The notes under the pieces were generated by a model. It saw only the letters and a program-made list of their open reading frames with translations. It was not told the origin of the DNA and searched no databases. The translations under genes were made by a program, and so were the position numbers. A stretch of 64,000 nt of DNA from contig NC_050475.1 of NCBI RefSeq assembly GCF_013373865.1, positions 8,137,001 to 8,201,000 of the forward strand, read 5' to 3'. Position 1 is the stretch's first letter. Every line of letters begins with the position of its first letter. This DNA is from Monomorium pharaonis (Eukaryota > Arthropoda > Insecta > Hymenoptera > Formicidae). Shown here piece after piece: positions 11,704-24,040 of this stretch.

Positions 11704-12249
11704 TACAACGTGAAATATTATGCATTCAGCATGACAAAATTTTAAATAAAGAATCAATTCTTTAAGTAATTGTAAAATATTTATACCTTGAAATTTATAT
11801 AATTTTTATACAATTTTAACAAATATCATTTAAACATTTTATTTCGATAAAATTGTTACCTTATAACGTATTTATTTTAGCAATTATTGCGAAAATTTCA
11901 TCAATTTTCGTCAATTTATGATGCTATTATTGTGCAATATTTGCTTATCGAGGTAGTTAGTTGTCAATATCTTTATACAGCGATGCTTGAGAATAGAATA
12001 TTTAAATTCATCAATTTTACATTCATCAATATTCCTAATTCATTTATATTTTAAATTCCATCAATAGTAAACACACACGATTAATAACATTGTATTTGTT
12101 GGCACTGACAGTATTAGTCACTATGCAAGGCTCCTATTACACTTGCAAAATTGTGCCATTGCTCGGGCTATAATGTAAAATTCGTGCAACGATACTGTCA
12201 GTGAACCGCAAAGTGTTAATTGTCTGTTAATTATGAAAAGCAAGCAATC

Positions 12250-13800
12250 TCTCTATCGGCCAGGTGAAGCAATCTCAACTCTGTCCATTTTCGAACTCGA
12301 AAGCGCTCAAATTCCTTCCGTTTAGGTTTCTAGAACCTACAAGCAGCGTTCTTGTAATATTATTCCCGGTGTCAAAAGAGCACGAGGTTTGAATAAAATC
12401 GTAGATTCATTAACTCGGTAGGAGATCGCGGAATAATCCGTACGGTCGCGCCGCGCACTTTCAGTTAATTACAATTCCAATGTGTTAATGACCACGTGCC
12501 TCGGTGGCTCATTACTTTCGATGAAAAAAGAAAGAACACAATGGGTTACACGCCGGGTAATAACCGGCGGCACTGGGATCTCGCCACGGCGCTGACACGG
12601 CGATAATAGGCTCGGACGACTATGAATTCGCGAACCACAACGTTAATCGCATCGTAGAATCGCAAAAAACGGTCGTCGATCGACACGCGGCCGAAGGACG
12701 AGCGACGAGAGACAGCCAATCGCGGCGCGCCAAGACACTTGAATTCGCGTCTCGAAATTTTAGCGGAAGCGCTCGAATCCGTGTTTTCCGCAACGTTTTC
12801 CGCATCGTCATGAGACGCGGGACGCCTGCCTCGTCGTTTCTTTGATCCAAAGTAGAGGCATCTTCACGTGAAATCCGATTTCACGCACGTCCATTAATCT
12901 CCGATTGACTAATTGATCGAGGCCAAAAGGAGCGTCGTCGCGAAAGTCGGGGGGGTATCCTCGTCGAAAGACAAAAAACGCAACTCTTTCCTCACAATCC
13001 TGCAGCCTAATTCACATTGATGACATGATAAAGCTCAGTCAGGGTATTTTAGAAAATCACTCTTTCTTTACACGGAAATAATGATGACGCTGAAAAACAA
13101 AAGAACGATTGCTATAATTTAACTAAATAATTCACGGTCAGTATCTTTTCTTGTAAATACCGAAGAAAAGAATTTTAAAATTATTACATATCCTTTTCGT
13201 GATAAATAAATTAGCAAACAATCGGATATCTCAATATTACGGGACACATTTGACGATGGACATCCAAGAATATCCACTGGATATCTAAGCACGGGGTAAA
13301 GGCTGGTCTCGCGTTGCGAGAAGCGAGATATCGTCCTGGACGATGCGTCTTGGATTTCAAATGTCAGGCTGGCGAGTAAATGCGGACGAACGTCGATTTC
13401 CGAAACATTTCCTGTCCCGTCACGCATCGCGACAGTTCAAACAAACATCGCGTCGCATTTCGGAAAGCGCGCGCACGTTCTCGCGGTGGAAAGCTTGAAA
13501 AAAAATGAGAAGAAAATCGAAGGAGCTCGACTCTGACCCACTGACGATTTTAGTCGAGACGCGTGTCTCTCTCTCTTTCCCTCTCTCTCCCTTTTTTTTA
13601 CACTTCTTCTCCGTTCGTCGCCTCGAATGCGGATACCGATCTGCGCCCGAGACGCATTTTGCACCCGCGAGCGACGCCACGTCACACAAGGGCTATTAAT
13701 CCCCGTGACAAAAACACGGCGACCAAAACGCGAACGTACTGACGAAAATGAATAAAACGAGGCTTTTAATAGCAATCCGCTGCGCAGCAATAAAACGAAG
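12250..13800. other. GC-moderate noncoding block
   Basis: CpG-rich sequence without a recognisable gene. Frames at 13119-13427, 13420-13689 and 13437-13817 overlap on the minus strand, with no conserved motif seen. A single heat-shock-like dyad, TTCTAGAA, occurs at 12328-12335. Confidence 0.45.
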
Positions 13801-14719
13801 GCATGCCTCTCGTTCATTTACGAAGGCGATACAAGACACCGGTGCGACCCGGTGCGTTTAAATTCGAAGAGTGCAGAACACCGCGATCGACAGGGACAAA
13901 AAAGGATGAGAGGAAAGGAGGAAGGAGGGACGGGCGGGAGGAGGGGACGGGAGGGTACAGTTGGAGACGGTGGCTGAAGGGAAGAAATACTCTCTCTCTG
14001 GTGTGAATTCAGATGGGAAAGGAGCCACCCGCGGGAGAATAAGAGGACGGAAGGAAGAAGAGAAAAAGGACGACGCGGAGAATACGAGAACCACCGAGAA
14101 AGAAGAAGCTCTCCTCCGCCAAGGGAGAGGAGGAAAATGAGGGAGACCGAGGAGAGAAACCCGTGAGCGATAACACTGCGGAGAACGCGAGAGAGCGAGA
14201 GATCGAGAGAAGGAAGGAAGGAGAAAGAGATGGCTGCGTGAGGAACGAAGGGGAACAACGAGAGGGAGCAATCTCTCGATAAAGGAAAGAGAGAAAGGAG
14301 GAGAAAGAAGGAAAGAAAGGGTGAAAGAAACCAAGGGGCCGGAGAAACGACGAGAGAAGAACGATCTCTCTCGTGAGGGAGAACGCTTTCCTCTCCTTCT
14401 CACCCGTTCTCTCTCGCGCACGTATGTTACGCGAAGGGGGGGAGGGGGGGAGAGGGAGAGGCGCGCCCGAAGGACGAGGAGCTTTGCAAGAAGCGAGACG
14501 AAACTGGTCGCATTCCGCGGGACAAGAGACGGCGCGGACGGCGGAGACGGAGGAACGGCGGGACAAAAGAGGATCACGCGGGTGATTACAACATTAATAA
14601 ACAAATGAGCCTCGAGGCGGGAGAATTTGCCATCCAATCGGGCACTGGAGGCGGACGCGAGGCGGAGTCACCTCCGACCAACCTCGAGGGCCTCGCGAGG
14701 ACGCTCGCTCCCTCTCTGG

Positions 14720-14760
<41 letters not shown>

Positions 14761-14980
14761 CTCTTCTCCTCCCGCGTGCCTCTCCTCTACCAAATTTCTC
14801 CCTCTCGCTCGGCCGTCTCGGTAGATCTCTCCTCTTTCTCCGTTTCTGTCTCCCCCGCTTCTTCTCTGCGGCTCGCGCTTTTACGTATACAAAGCGCGAC
14901 GTGCACGCTTCGATGCGAAGACAACGGGTGCGTTAGAGCACGTTCCTCTGCCTTTTGAATTTGACGTTATTCCGCATGTA
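13801..14980. other. Polypurine to polypyrimidine domain
   Basis: From about 13895 to 14360 the plus strand is overwhelmingly A/G. It is followed by a CpG-rich segment and then a C/T-dominated stretch at about 14700-14870 that includes a TC microsatellite. The long minus-strand frames here (13858-14637 and 14009-14566) are Ser/Leu/Pro/Phe-rich translations of the purine tract's complement and should not be taken as genes. Confidence 0.6.
14723..14750. repeat. (TC)n microsatellite
   Basis: Pure TC tract, continued with one TTT interruption to about 14762. Confidence 0.9.
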
Positions 14981-15660
14981 AATGTATCGGCGATCTTGGC
15001 GTCGGAAAAAAAAATCACATTTTACATACGGAAACATTGCATTACTAGATTTCTGTAATCGATACATCGATGTTGGTTATTAATCATCACCAATGGTAAA
15101 TCTTTTCCCATTTGATATTTTTAAGAATATTGAATAAGCGAAAGCAAGCTTGTAATAAATATCATTAATTGAATTAATGACTGTCATCTCGCAAGAACGG
15201 TAATAGAAAACTTAAAATCATCGAGGAAGAGTAATGCATAAAGTGGTTGATTACGCAAATGACGTTTCACACAGTTAAACTTGATGTGCTCAGAGCCAAT
15301 AAGAAGATAGTTCAAATCCGATTATGCGTGTGTGTGTGCTCGCGCGCTGGAAAATTGTAGATGAATTAACTAACGCACGGATCGATGTCTCTCAACGAGG
15401 AGCGCGGTGAGGAATGGTTTCAATAAATTCTCTACAACGTCATTGTCATACAAATAATACAATAACATTGTAATATTGTAAAGATAACATTAATGGAGAT
15501 ACATCTAGCATGTACAATTGAAAAATAATAATTCGTAGAAGAAAGGATGTTAAAAATTTAATTTACAAGTTTGTGATTAATTAATACGATTTGATAAATA
15601 TTATAGGAATAATTGCACTTGTACCAGTTACGCCAGTCGTTCATTGACGCTTTTATCCTG
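14981..15660. other. AT-rich noncoding block
   Basis: About 680 bp of AT-rich sequence with no usable frame. It includes a short GTGTGTGTG stretch near 15330. No transposon ends were found. Confidence 0.5.
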
Positions 15661-16130
15661 TCGGGAACGAAGAAATGCGAAATTAAAAATCTTAACCGTC
15701 CGGAAAAAAGGAAACGCGTACCTTTATTGGGATGAATTCACGTGGCCGCGACAAACGACGTGAGAAAGGAAGCGAAACAAGCGTTTGTTGCCGAATAAAC
15801 GAGCCGGCCAGCCGCGCGCACGGGGGCAAAGGTGGAAGGGCGGGAGGCCACCGATAGAAATGGAGGTTGAAGAAGTCGCAACGGGAGCATGCGCCTCGCC
15901 TTAATCTTTTAAAGCCCGAATTAGGCTCGGGCGCGCCCTTTCCTGCATTCGAGGAGACCGTTCTTTCGCTCGGCCAGCGGAGGACTCTCCGCTCGCCGCC
16001 TCCTCGGCTTAACCGGAAGCGGGCCATTACCGGAAACTTAATAGTCCGTGAAAACAATAGAATTACGCGCGCGGATCGAATAAAAATCGGAGAGGCGAAG
16101 CTGCCTTTTTGCGACGGCGACGACGACAAC

Positions 16131-16155
16131 GGCGGCGGCGGCGGCGGCGGCGGCG
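16131..16155. repeat. (GGC)n trinucleotide array
   Basis: About eight GGC units, flanked by GAC-type imperfect repeats (GACGGCGACGACGAC upstream, GAGGACGACGAGGAC downstream). Confidence 0.9.
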
Positions 16156-16744
16156 AGGACGACGAGGACAACGTGGCGCGGGAGGAAATTGCCTCGCGCA
16201 CGGTACGCCGTGCCCCGTATAATCGTTCTGGAAATCTACCTTGCTGCCGTCGTTAAGGAGAACGGAGACGTTCGCGGGAAAATCGGTTGCCCTAGTCACT
16301 CACCGACCTGCCCCTCTTTCCTCGGCCTCTCCTCTCCGCCGCCACTCGTTGTACGCGCCATTACCTCACCGTACTACGTCCAACCGCACGTGACCGGGAG
16401 GGACCCCGGCCTCTCCCTGTTCCAACACATGTGCACGTCGATTGTCGGAAAAATAATATCAACGAGTCGCCAAAGGAGGACCCGACGCTTCGTGCTGAAA
16501 TATACGCGGCACGACGACGCTCGATATCAAAATCAACTTCGACCGATTATTCTTGATTATTTAACACAGGTTACAGGGACTGGCTAATGTAAATGACACG
16601 CCTTCCGAGTGTGTAAACCGCATTGTAATGTACCTCCGATTTGTATTTCATTAGAGTAAATTAGGATTAACGGGTATTACATTCCGCGTTGTTCGAATGA
16701 TGGATGATGAGCGATCCGTCATCTACGATTTTGCATACGGGCGG

Positions 16745-16772
16745 CGTCGTCGTCGTCGTCGTCGTCGTCGTC
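16745..16772. repeat. (CGT)n trinucleotide array
   Basis: About nine CGT units, read directly, followed by CGGCAGCTGCCG, a perfect 12-bp palindrome. Confidence 0.9.
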
Positions 16773-17203
16773 GGCAGCTGCCGCGCCGCGCGTATTGTAC
16801 ACTTGTTGCGATAGTATCGATTTCATATCACATTGTACTGCGCGTCTTGACGCGTTTCACTGCGTCGATAAATCCATTTTAGAGCCGCAAAGAGCGGTTT
16901 TCCAAAATTTCAGGGTATATTATCTGATCGGACGATTCGCGGGTGACACCTGACGGGTGTCCCTCATGCCGCGAGATCCAGCGATACCCACAACTCCTCC
17001 CAATTCGAGAAGCACGTAGGGTGGTTGTACGTGTGTCCCTTTAGCATAATCCCCCGGCGACACGGGGACCCACGATATAAGGTACCAACGCACAGGGGCA
17101 CGGAATCAGGACACACACGGGGACACGCGTGAGTCTCTCATCGTTGCTCTCTCGCTCCCTCCAACGTGGCTTCATGCCACAGTCAATTCTCGTCTACGTC
17201 GTT

Positions 17204-17232
17204 GTCGTCGTCGTCGTCGTCGTCGTCGTCGT
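17204..17232. repeat. (GTC)n trinucleotide array
   Basis: A second array of the same CGT class, about 430 bp from the first, in the phase that reads Val on plus and Asp on minus. Confidence 0.9.
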
Positions 17233-17290
17233 GGTCACACCACCGATAGGCAGACCCTGCAAGCATCAGCAACGGCAGAAGTACCAACGG

Positions 17291-17316
17291 CAGCAGCAGC
17301 AGCAGCAGCAGCAGCA
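17291..17316. repeat. (CAG)n trinucleotide array
   Basis: About nine CAG units, 58 bp after the (GTC)n array. In-frame translation would be polyGln on plus, but no supporting gene structure was seen. Confidence 0.9.
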
Positions 17317-17520
17317 ACGCCCGGGCATCGGGTTGTCCGATCATCCTCGCCCTAATGAAGGCTGGTTTATCTGAAAGGCTTTCGATTCCCAGTATAACCC
17401 ATACCACACGTACGCGCCCGGTGATGGTGGACACCTTCGCGGTGGTGCTAGCCACCGGCTCGTACATCCTTGCACAAGAGTTCCAATTTCGCGAACGGCG
17501 ACGGGGAGAGGAAGGGAAAG

Positions 17521-18500
17521 AGCAAGGATGAGAGAAAAGGGATATCTATTTTCGTTATAACTATATGATAGTTGTAATATATTAACGACATGATAATAAA
17601 TTTATAAAAAAAACACCCGCAGAATACCATTGAAGAAATGAATGAAAATTATATTATAGCTGCTAGCTATAAATTCAATCGACGGTACCATTGCGAAACG
17701 TAATTATAGACCAATTTTTCCGAATGAGATCGAGATTTAGTCTGCACAAATGAATATAGTTATTTATTCAAACAAACAGCTCTATTTTCGTAAGAATACA
17801 ATAAATATTCTCTTGAAAAAATTGGATTATATCGCGTAGTTAGATTCACGATTATCTCGAACTGTAGGGAGTCACAGTTCAACAAGTTCGATCGGAGAAT
17901 TTTAGCGGCGGCTGTACCGTCGTTCAGGCCACCCAAAGCTGGAGAGAAGAGTCGAGGTGGGTGCTCTCGGAGGGCACGTGGGGGAAGGCGGGGAAGCTCC
18001 ACGATGTTAATTTTAACTTAATTAAGGCTTAATTGAGAGGAAAACATTATACTCCGCGACCGCGACATTGCCCGGGCCCTCCGCATCTGCAACGCAAATC
18101 CGGATTTGAAATTTCAAAAATCGCGCCCGCCCTGCCTAAAGATCGCTCCCTTCCTTCCGTTTCCTTCCACCCCCCCCTCCGTCCCCCGATCTTCTTCCCC
18201 GCGCGAGTGTAAGATCGCGAATCGTGGTCAATTAGAGAGGGTGGAAGAGAGGCATCGGTGATACGAGAGACGTCGGTTGTTCTAGGGAGGACGAGGAAAA
18301 GAAGAAAGTTTATCGGGCAAACGTTTACTGAGATAGAAAACTTTTTATTTTCTCTAAATTTTCTCCAAAAACATAAAAATTATAAATTTACAAATGTACT
18401 AAAGAAAGCACAATGAGCTTTTGTTGTCCGCTTGAAAAAAAAAAAAAAGAACTGATAGACTATCTCAATCAGTTTAGCTTGGGATGAGACGATAGAATAT
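17521..18500. other. Mixed noncoding block
   Basis: AT-rich at 17530-17870, GC-rich at 17880-18330 with the C/T-rich run around 18140-18200, then AT-rich with A14 at about 18437-18450. No gene or transposon end is seen. Confidence 0.45.
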
Positions 18501-19920
18501 CAGATTGTCTTCTCGGGAATCATCACGTGTCTTCTCGGAATAGGAAATTCAATGATATGCTATTGCCACGCGGTATTAGTAAATCATTATGCGATATTAG
18601 ATTATTCAACGCGACGTTTATCGAGAGTAATATACCGAGAAAGGGCTCGACAAAGGGCACTTATCGTACATTGCGGATTCGGCCGTGGCGCGTAATTTTC
18701 AAAAGTTTTGCAAAACTGCTCCAGCGATAACGCGAACTCTTTTCCACATTGATCTGCTTCGCTTAACGCTGTCCAGAAAAGCATCACGTACGTTCCGTGA
18801 ACGGATCTCCGTTAGTTTGAAACGTCACTCGACTCCTCTCAAAGTATTCAACAGACGAGAGACACCGTAACCCGCGTTCATTCCCCTGCATACGAAATGA
18901 CGATTATATCCGCGAGATCAATTTATATTACGGGCGGAGAACCCATTCGGCAATCTGATAAATCTATTTAGCATTTGAAAAATTGCGACGTGTCGAACCA
19001 TTTCGTATTACCAAATTGGGTAGTACAGTTAATTTTTTATATTTTACATATTATTCTATATACATTCAGTGTAAGAATACGTAAAATACCCCCCCCCCAA
19101 AAAAAAAAAATTACTAAACTGAAATAAATCTTTTTTCAAGTAGTATCGTGCAGAGGTTTTGTAAAAAATAAATAATATTTCAAATAAGATAATATTTTTC
19201 ATAATTTAGAAAATGTACAATACATATTTATTTCAATTTAGTAAATTTCTTTTTCAGTGTACAATGTTAAATATGAGATATAACCGAGACATCTGCGCTC
19301 TTTGAAATTAAAGGGGAATTCATGTGTTATAAGATATCGTATTTTTCTAATCGCAACGGCGATCCGTGTGTTTAAAGTAGACGGGACTAGGGAACGAACG
19401 TTAAGACATTTAAAACGAAGGGCCGATGATCTCTCGGAGCGGCCGTCACTCGTCGCCGGTAGATCGACTCGGCGAGATTTCAGCGAGTCGTTCATAGAAT
19501 ACGACAGATCTCGGTTATATACACTCGGGGCAAATAAACACTTCCAACAAACGTGCGTGACGTCACTTCCGTTTCCTGGTACGGACGCGAAACGCGTATT
19601 CGAGCTGTACGCGGCGCACGGTATACGCCTTCCTCGCCGATGGATAACGTCGCCCGTTTTAATCGGTCGCCGTGGTGTGAAAACGTACGAGAGAACCGAC
19701 GACGATTCGACGAGGAGGGCGCGATAAATATCACTCGGCTCTTTTATGGCCGAGAGCCGATCGCGCAATTACTCCGCTGCCGCGATTTCGAATTAAACGT
19801 TGTACCCGAAGTATATTTGACGTTATTTACTCGTTATCGATGTCCACCGCAACGCCTCGGCGATCGTAATGGTTTAATTTATATACTGTCATGAGCGTTA
19901 ACTCCGTGTCGCATCGCCGT
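18501..19920. other. Moderate-GC noncoding block with a hairpin remnant
   Basis: Apart from the element at 19111-19260 no structure was identified. Overlapping frames on both strands at 19238-19894 are typical of chance frames in CpG-rich DNA. Confidence 0.4.
19111..19260. mobile_element. MITE-like inverted repeat, left end damaged
   Basis: TTACTAAACTGAAATAAAT (19111-19129) is opposed by ATTTATTTCAATTTAGTAA (19226-19244) with one mismatch. The right side continues to a terminus ending TTCAGTGTA, like the other MITEs here. The left terminus is replaced by a C10 run (19089-19098) and an A12 run (19099-19110). Confidence 0.5.
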
Positions 19921-20650
19921 GTATATTATACCTAATTAATCTTTCAATTTTATTGCTTCACGCTTTCAAAATTCGATTGGAAGTTGTGCTCGCACAAGAG
20001 CTTCGCGCGAAAATCTCCGATCTGTAAAATTTGTGTATTAAAATTTTCAAAATTTTACCTGTATTTTGCAAATATTGCTCAATAATAGCATCATATTTTG
20101 ACGAAAATGGACGCAATTATTAAAACAATATTTAAAACAATATTTCTCAAAAATTAGACAAATTCGAATTTAAGATGTAAATATTTTATTGTCAAAATTG
20201 TTTGATTTTCTTTACTTAAAATTGTGTTATCCTAAATATTTAATTCATAATTCTGTATCATAATTTACGAACAATCGTGCATTTTTGTGAGCATAGATTA
20301 ATTATGTTTCTAAACACAATCTCTCGTGTATAATACTGTTAAAATATTCTTTTCATTTATCAAACAATTTCCAAATTTAATTTTACAATTGTACCGCTAA
20401 GATGACTGGCCATATCGTTATAGTTTCGTCGAAATATTAATTGCACAGTTATTTTGAGATAGTTACAGACTATAATATTTATGCAAGATTTCCACATAGT
20501 TTAATAAATGTTTTATCGGGATAAATAGATTCTAAATATTTCTAGAAATCTAAATACTTAAATTTATTTACAATAAAAACTTAAGGACAAAATTTATCAA
20601 ATTAAATTTTCACGAAATTCAATTATATTATGTATGTATGTACAACGTGA
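19921..20650. other. AT-rich noncoding block
   Basis: About 730 bp of AT-rich DNA without a usable frame. Short near-duplicates such as AAAACAATATTT occur twice near 20125-20150. No transposase motif was seen. Confidence 0.5.
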
Positions 20651-21525
20651 AAAAGTCGGAGAAACGATATGCATCTCGCATACATTTCGCGAAGGAGTGA
20701 ATTCTCGTTTCGAGATATCCAACAACGTCGTGACTACTTTAGAGAGACGCTCAAGGTCGCGGCTGAAAAACCTCCCTGGATATTACACGGGTTAACCAAG
20801 ATATACAGATATACGTCCGTAGGATATTCAAAAACCGCCTCGCACGCGCGGATCGGCATGACGGATCGGTGGCCTCTCGTGATGAATCGCTCCGTTATAA
20901 TTCCCGACTTGGACCGATGATGAATTCGCCCTCCCCCCCTCTTTTCGTGCCATCGTCCCGCGCTCCTACTTTGGCTCTCGGCACCAACGCCGACCCCCCC
21001 CCCCCCCATCTCCCTCGGCTCTAAGATCTTTCATGGATTAACGTAATTTCCGACATGACCGCAGAAATTGCGTATCGCGGAACGCACGACTCGATGGGGA
21101 ACGATAAAAGATCGACGGCGACTCTCGCAGTGGGATACCCGTGTCCTTTTTTTTTTCCTTTTTAATGCAATGAAACGCATTAGTGCTACCTTATTAGAGC
21201 GCCTCGCGTTCCCCAACAGAGAGTCGTTCGTTCGAGCGGCTAGCAGGCGCATTTATACGCTAGTTTTAAGAGACGCATCGACGAATCGGAACGTGGAATA
21301 CGGCGGAATACGCGCGGGATCAATTACAGCGGAAACTAATCGGCGCTGTACATTACGGGCGTAAAAAATTTGTTGCGACCGATGTTTCCTACGACCGATC
21401 CCCAATATCGTACGCGGGCAGGCAGTTCTCGCGATCGTTAAGCAGGAACCAATATAAGCGAGGCAACTCCAGTACTCATTTTCCTCGTTGTTTTCGTGGC
21501 CGTACGCTTTACGGCCTTGATCTCC

Positions 21526-21528
<3 letters not shown>

Positions 21529-21559
<31 letters not shown>
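21529..21559. repeat. (TC)n microsatellite
   Basis: Pure TC tract of 31 bp, continued with T-rich interruptions to about 21571. Confidence 0.9.
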
Positions 21560-21567
<8 letters not shown>

Positions 21568-21697
21568 TTCTGGCATTCTCTCCGGCATTACCGTCGTAAT
21601 TCGCGATACGACACAATAACTACCATACGAAAGTATAATCTCATTTCAGAAGTACACAAAGAGAGAAACCAGAACCAGTTTCGATCGACGCGACCGA

Positions 21698-21716
21698 GCG
21701 CGCGCGCGCGCGCGCG
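21698..21716. repeat. (GC)n alternating tract
   Basis: Nineteen bases of strictly alternating G and C. Such sequence can adopt Z-DNA; that it does so here is not shown. Confidence 0.85.
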
Positions 21717-23640
21717 TATCGTCGACGGACCTAATCAATTAGTCACTTCGCTTGGCTGCGCGAGTCATTTCGATCGTAATTTGCTTGCTAGCATAATAAA
21801 CCTCCGCGTACCCCCCTGCATCCTCCGTCAATCTCCGGGACTGTCTCCTCGCGTCTCGTCTCGCCGCGCGTCTCGTCGCTCCCGTCGCTCACCCCCTCGT
21901 CCCGCACCACCGCGCCGCGACTCACCCCGCCTGGCCTGCTGCCTGTGCCTGCCTTCTGCTTACGAAGAGAAACGGCGGTATTTACAAGCCGGGTCCCGCC
22001 AGGCCTGGAATTCGATTTGTTTAAAAATCTAAGGCCGGCACGTAGCGACGCCCGCGCGAGAGTAACAATCCGTGGGACGATTCTCAAACATCAGAGACGC
22101 GCGTCTCTCTCTCTCTTTCTCTCTCTTTTCTTCTTTGTCGATACGCCGGACTCGCGGGCCGCGTATTCAAGCTTGCATGGCATTGACGCGACGATCGACG
22201 GACCACGCGAACGACATACACGCGTAAAATGCGGAGATGCATAGAGTCGAGCGTGTAGCTCGAAAATCGCAATTCAGAGATTTAAAAAAAAAAAAAGAGA
22301 CGGAAAATGAGTAACGACGGAATAATATTTTTGTAAAGACGTATCAAATGCGAATGTGAGAGAAGGCAAAGATGATGATAATAATACATAATGGCGTATA
22401 ATTATTTGTAAAAAGAAGAGATTGTCGATTTGATGGGATATCCATACGTCTTGTTTTTTTTTCTCCTCCCTCCCCCCTCCCTCCCGCCCGGTACATTTTC
22501 GGCAAAAATGCGTAAATTACGAATGGCTACCGAGAGCGTTCGGAAATTACGGTACGCGCGAGTCCGACCGGCTCTCGAGACGGGAGAAAAAGAGAGAAGG
22601 ATCGGGGTGAGGCAAATTCGTAACGAATTCTTTTGTTTCGAGCACCCCGCAAAAGGAGCAACTCGAGAGAAAACGATTCCAGACTGCTACCCGACGGTGG
22701 TGAGCCGCGGAGAGAGCCACGGTGAGCCGCGGAGAGACGGGGAAAGAGAGCAAAGAGAGGGCCAGGTTCGCGTCTGCGAAACCTTTTCTGCAGCCATGTA
22801 TGCAGCCTCCGCGAGAGTCGCAAACCCGGCACACCTATGCAACTGGGGCCCGCGTGCGTGTAAAATCCGCGATGGTGTGCGGCACCGGCGAAACGCGCGC
22901 GCGGGAATATAAGGTTTTATTTTCGAAATTTATGATTGTCAATAAATTTTAAAAGCGTTCCGTCTGGAGCCCTAAGGGCTGGCAAGGCTGGCCAAACCGA
23001 AAGCAGTCGTCGGGAGAGGGCCAGATTCCCTCTTTCTCTTTTTCGCCCTCTCTCGCCCATTCCTACCTCCTCCTCTCTTTCTCCTCGACCGTCGTCATCT
23101 CGCTTCCCTCTTTCTTCTCCGTTTCCCTTCTTTCCTCGCTTCTTTCTTCCACGTCCGCAGTTCTTTCCACCGCTATCCTCCTCCCGCCACCTCGTTCCCA
23201 ACTTCTCCACCTATATACGCCATATCCCGGGCTCCTATGGGGATTCGGGTTTAGCGGTTAATTGCGTTTGGTGCAACCCGCGTGGATTTTACAACCGCGC
23301 GATTTTCATCCTTTTTTTCTCCCTCTCTCTTTCTCTCTCTTTCTCTCCCGGACTTTCGACTGGCCGCCCTTCGACTCCTTTCTCTCCCCCTACTCTACGC
23401 TCTCGGCTCCTCTTCCTCCTTCACTTCTCCTACAAAACGCGACTTCTCTCCACTCCACCACTTTTCTTCCTCTTCCTCCTCTGTGTTCCTTACTCCCGTT
23501 TTGCTCCTTTCGCGACGTTTAATTGTTCGCGACTGGTTCTCAAATCGGTTTCTCACCGCGTCGTTTTTCGCCGACTAACCGCCGACCCCGTCAGTAGATA
23601 TCGCCTTTCGAGATCTCTCATCGATCGTTCGATGACCATA

Positions 23641-24040
23641 AAGACGACATTTAGTGTAACAACTATTAAAAGAATGTAAGAATATAAACTTGCACAAGAA
23701 AAGACAAACAATTAAAAAAACATTTTTTTAGTACTGAAAAAAATTCATTCTCTCTTTCACATTTCTCAACAAACTTTATATCACATTAATTGTTACGTAT
23801 CAGCAATCGATATGTATTTTGTTTCTATTTATACTTTTTATATACTTTTACTTTCTTGTGCACCTACTTATCTTTCTGTATTTTAAATTACTTCTCCTAA
23901 TTAACTTTCTATTAAACAGTGTACTACCTAAAATAATGAAGATTAATGGCAAAAGAATGTAATGTGTCTGTTTGTCTATCTACATTTAGTGAAATCACAC
24001 ACTTGTTTTTCCTAACGTTATAGCTACGTATCAAATCGTT
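23641..24040. other. AT-rich noncoding block
   Basis: About 400 bp with no frame. AGTACTGAAAAAAATTCAT at about 23732-23750 resembles the MITE termini of this window, but no opposing arm was found. Confidence 0.4.

Larger units (their letters stand above)
10324..12219. mobile_element. Non-autonomous piggyBac-like element (TTAA ends)
   Basis: The left end reads TTAA-CACTTTGCGGTCC (TTAA at 10324-10327) and the right end GAACCGCAAAGTG-TTAA (TTAA at 12216-12219). The terminal inverted repeat is CACTTTGCGGT plus an imperfect continuation, with GTTGCA placed subterminally on both sides. TTAA target duplications and a CNCTTTG-type terminus are hallmarks of the piggyBac superfamily. The 1.9-kb interior is AT-rich, has no usable open frame and shows no transposase motif, so it would depend on a transposase in trans. 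The interior carries further hairpins (11507-11630 and 11645-11702), suggesting nested insertions. Confidence 0.7.
15661..17520. other. GC-rich block with clustered trinucleotide arrays
   Basis: CpG-rich sequence with four trinucleotide microsatellites within 1.2 kb (listed separately). Frames through them give polyV/polyQ on plus and polyL/polyD on minus. No conserved domain was recognised on either strand. Confidence 0.5.
20651..23640. other. GC/CpG-rich noncoding block
   Basis: About 3 kb of CpG-rich DNA containing C14 (20994-21007), TC and GC dinucleotide tracts, and a strongly pyrimidine-rich plus strand from about 23025 to 23510. Frames here (for example 22936-23679 plus) are Ser/Pro/Leu/Phe-rich readings of C/T tracts. 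No conserved domain was found. Confidence 0.5.

Noticed and set aside
12324..12338. AGGTTTCTAGAACCT, a heat-shock-element-like dyad
   Set aside because: Only one TTCnnGAA dyad is present, functional elements usually need three units, and there is no promoter or gene nearby.
13858..14637. 259-codon minus-strand frame
   Set aside because: It is a Ser/Leu/Pro/Phe-rich reading of a polypurine domain, overlaps another minus frame of 185 codons in a different phase, and has no domain.
17129..17467. Plus polyVal/polyGln frame and minus polyLeu/polyAsp frame; the minus N-terminal part briefly suggested a receptor membrane segment
   Set aside because: The runs come from CGT- and CAG-class arrays. 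The minus N-terminal part lacks a hydrophobic helix of adequate length and any receptor signature, and no exon structure supports it.
22936..23679. 247-codon plus frame
   Set aside because: It is Ser/Pro/Leu/Phe-rich sequence caused by a long C/T-rich tract.
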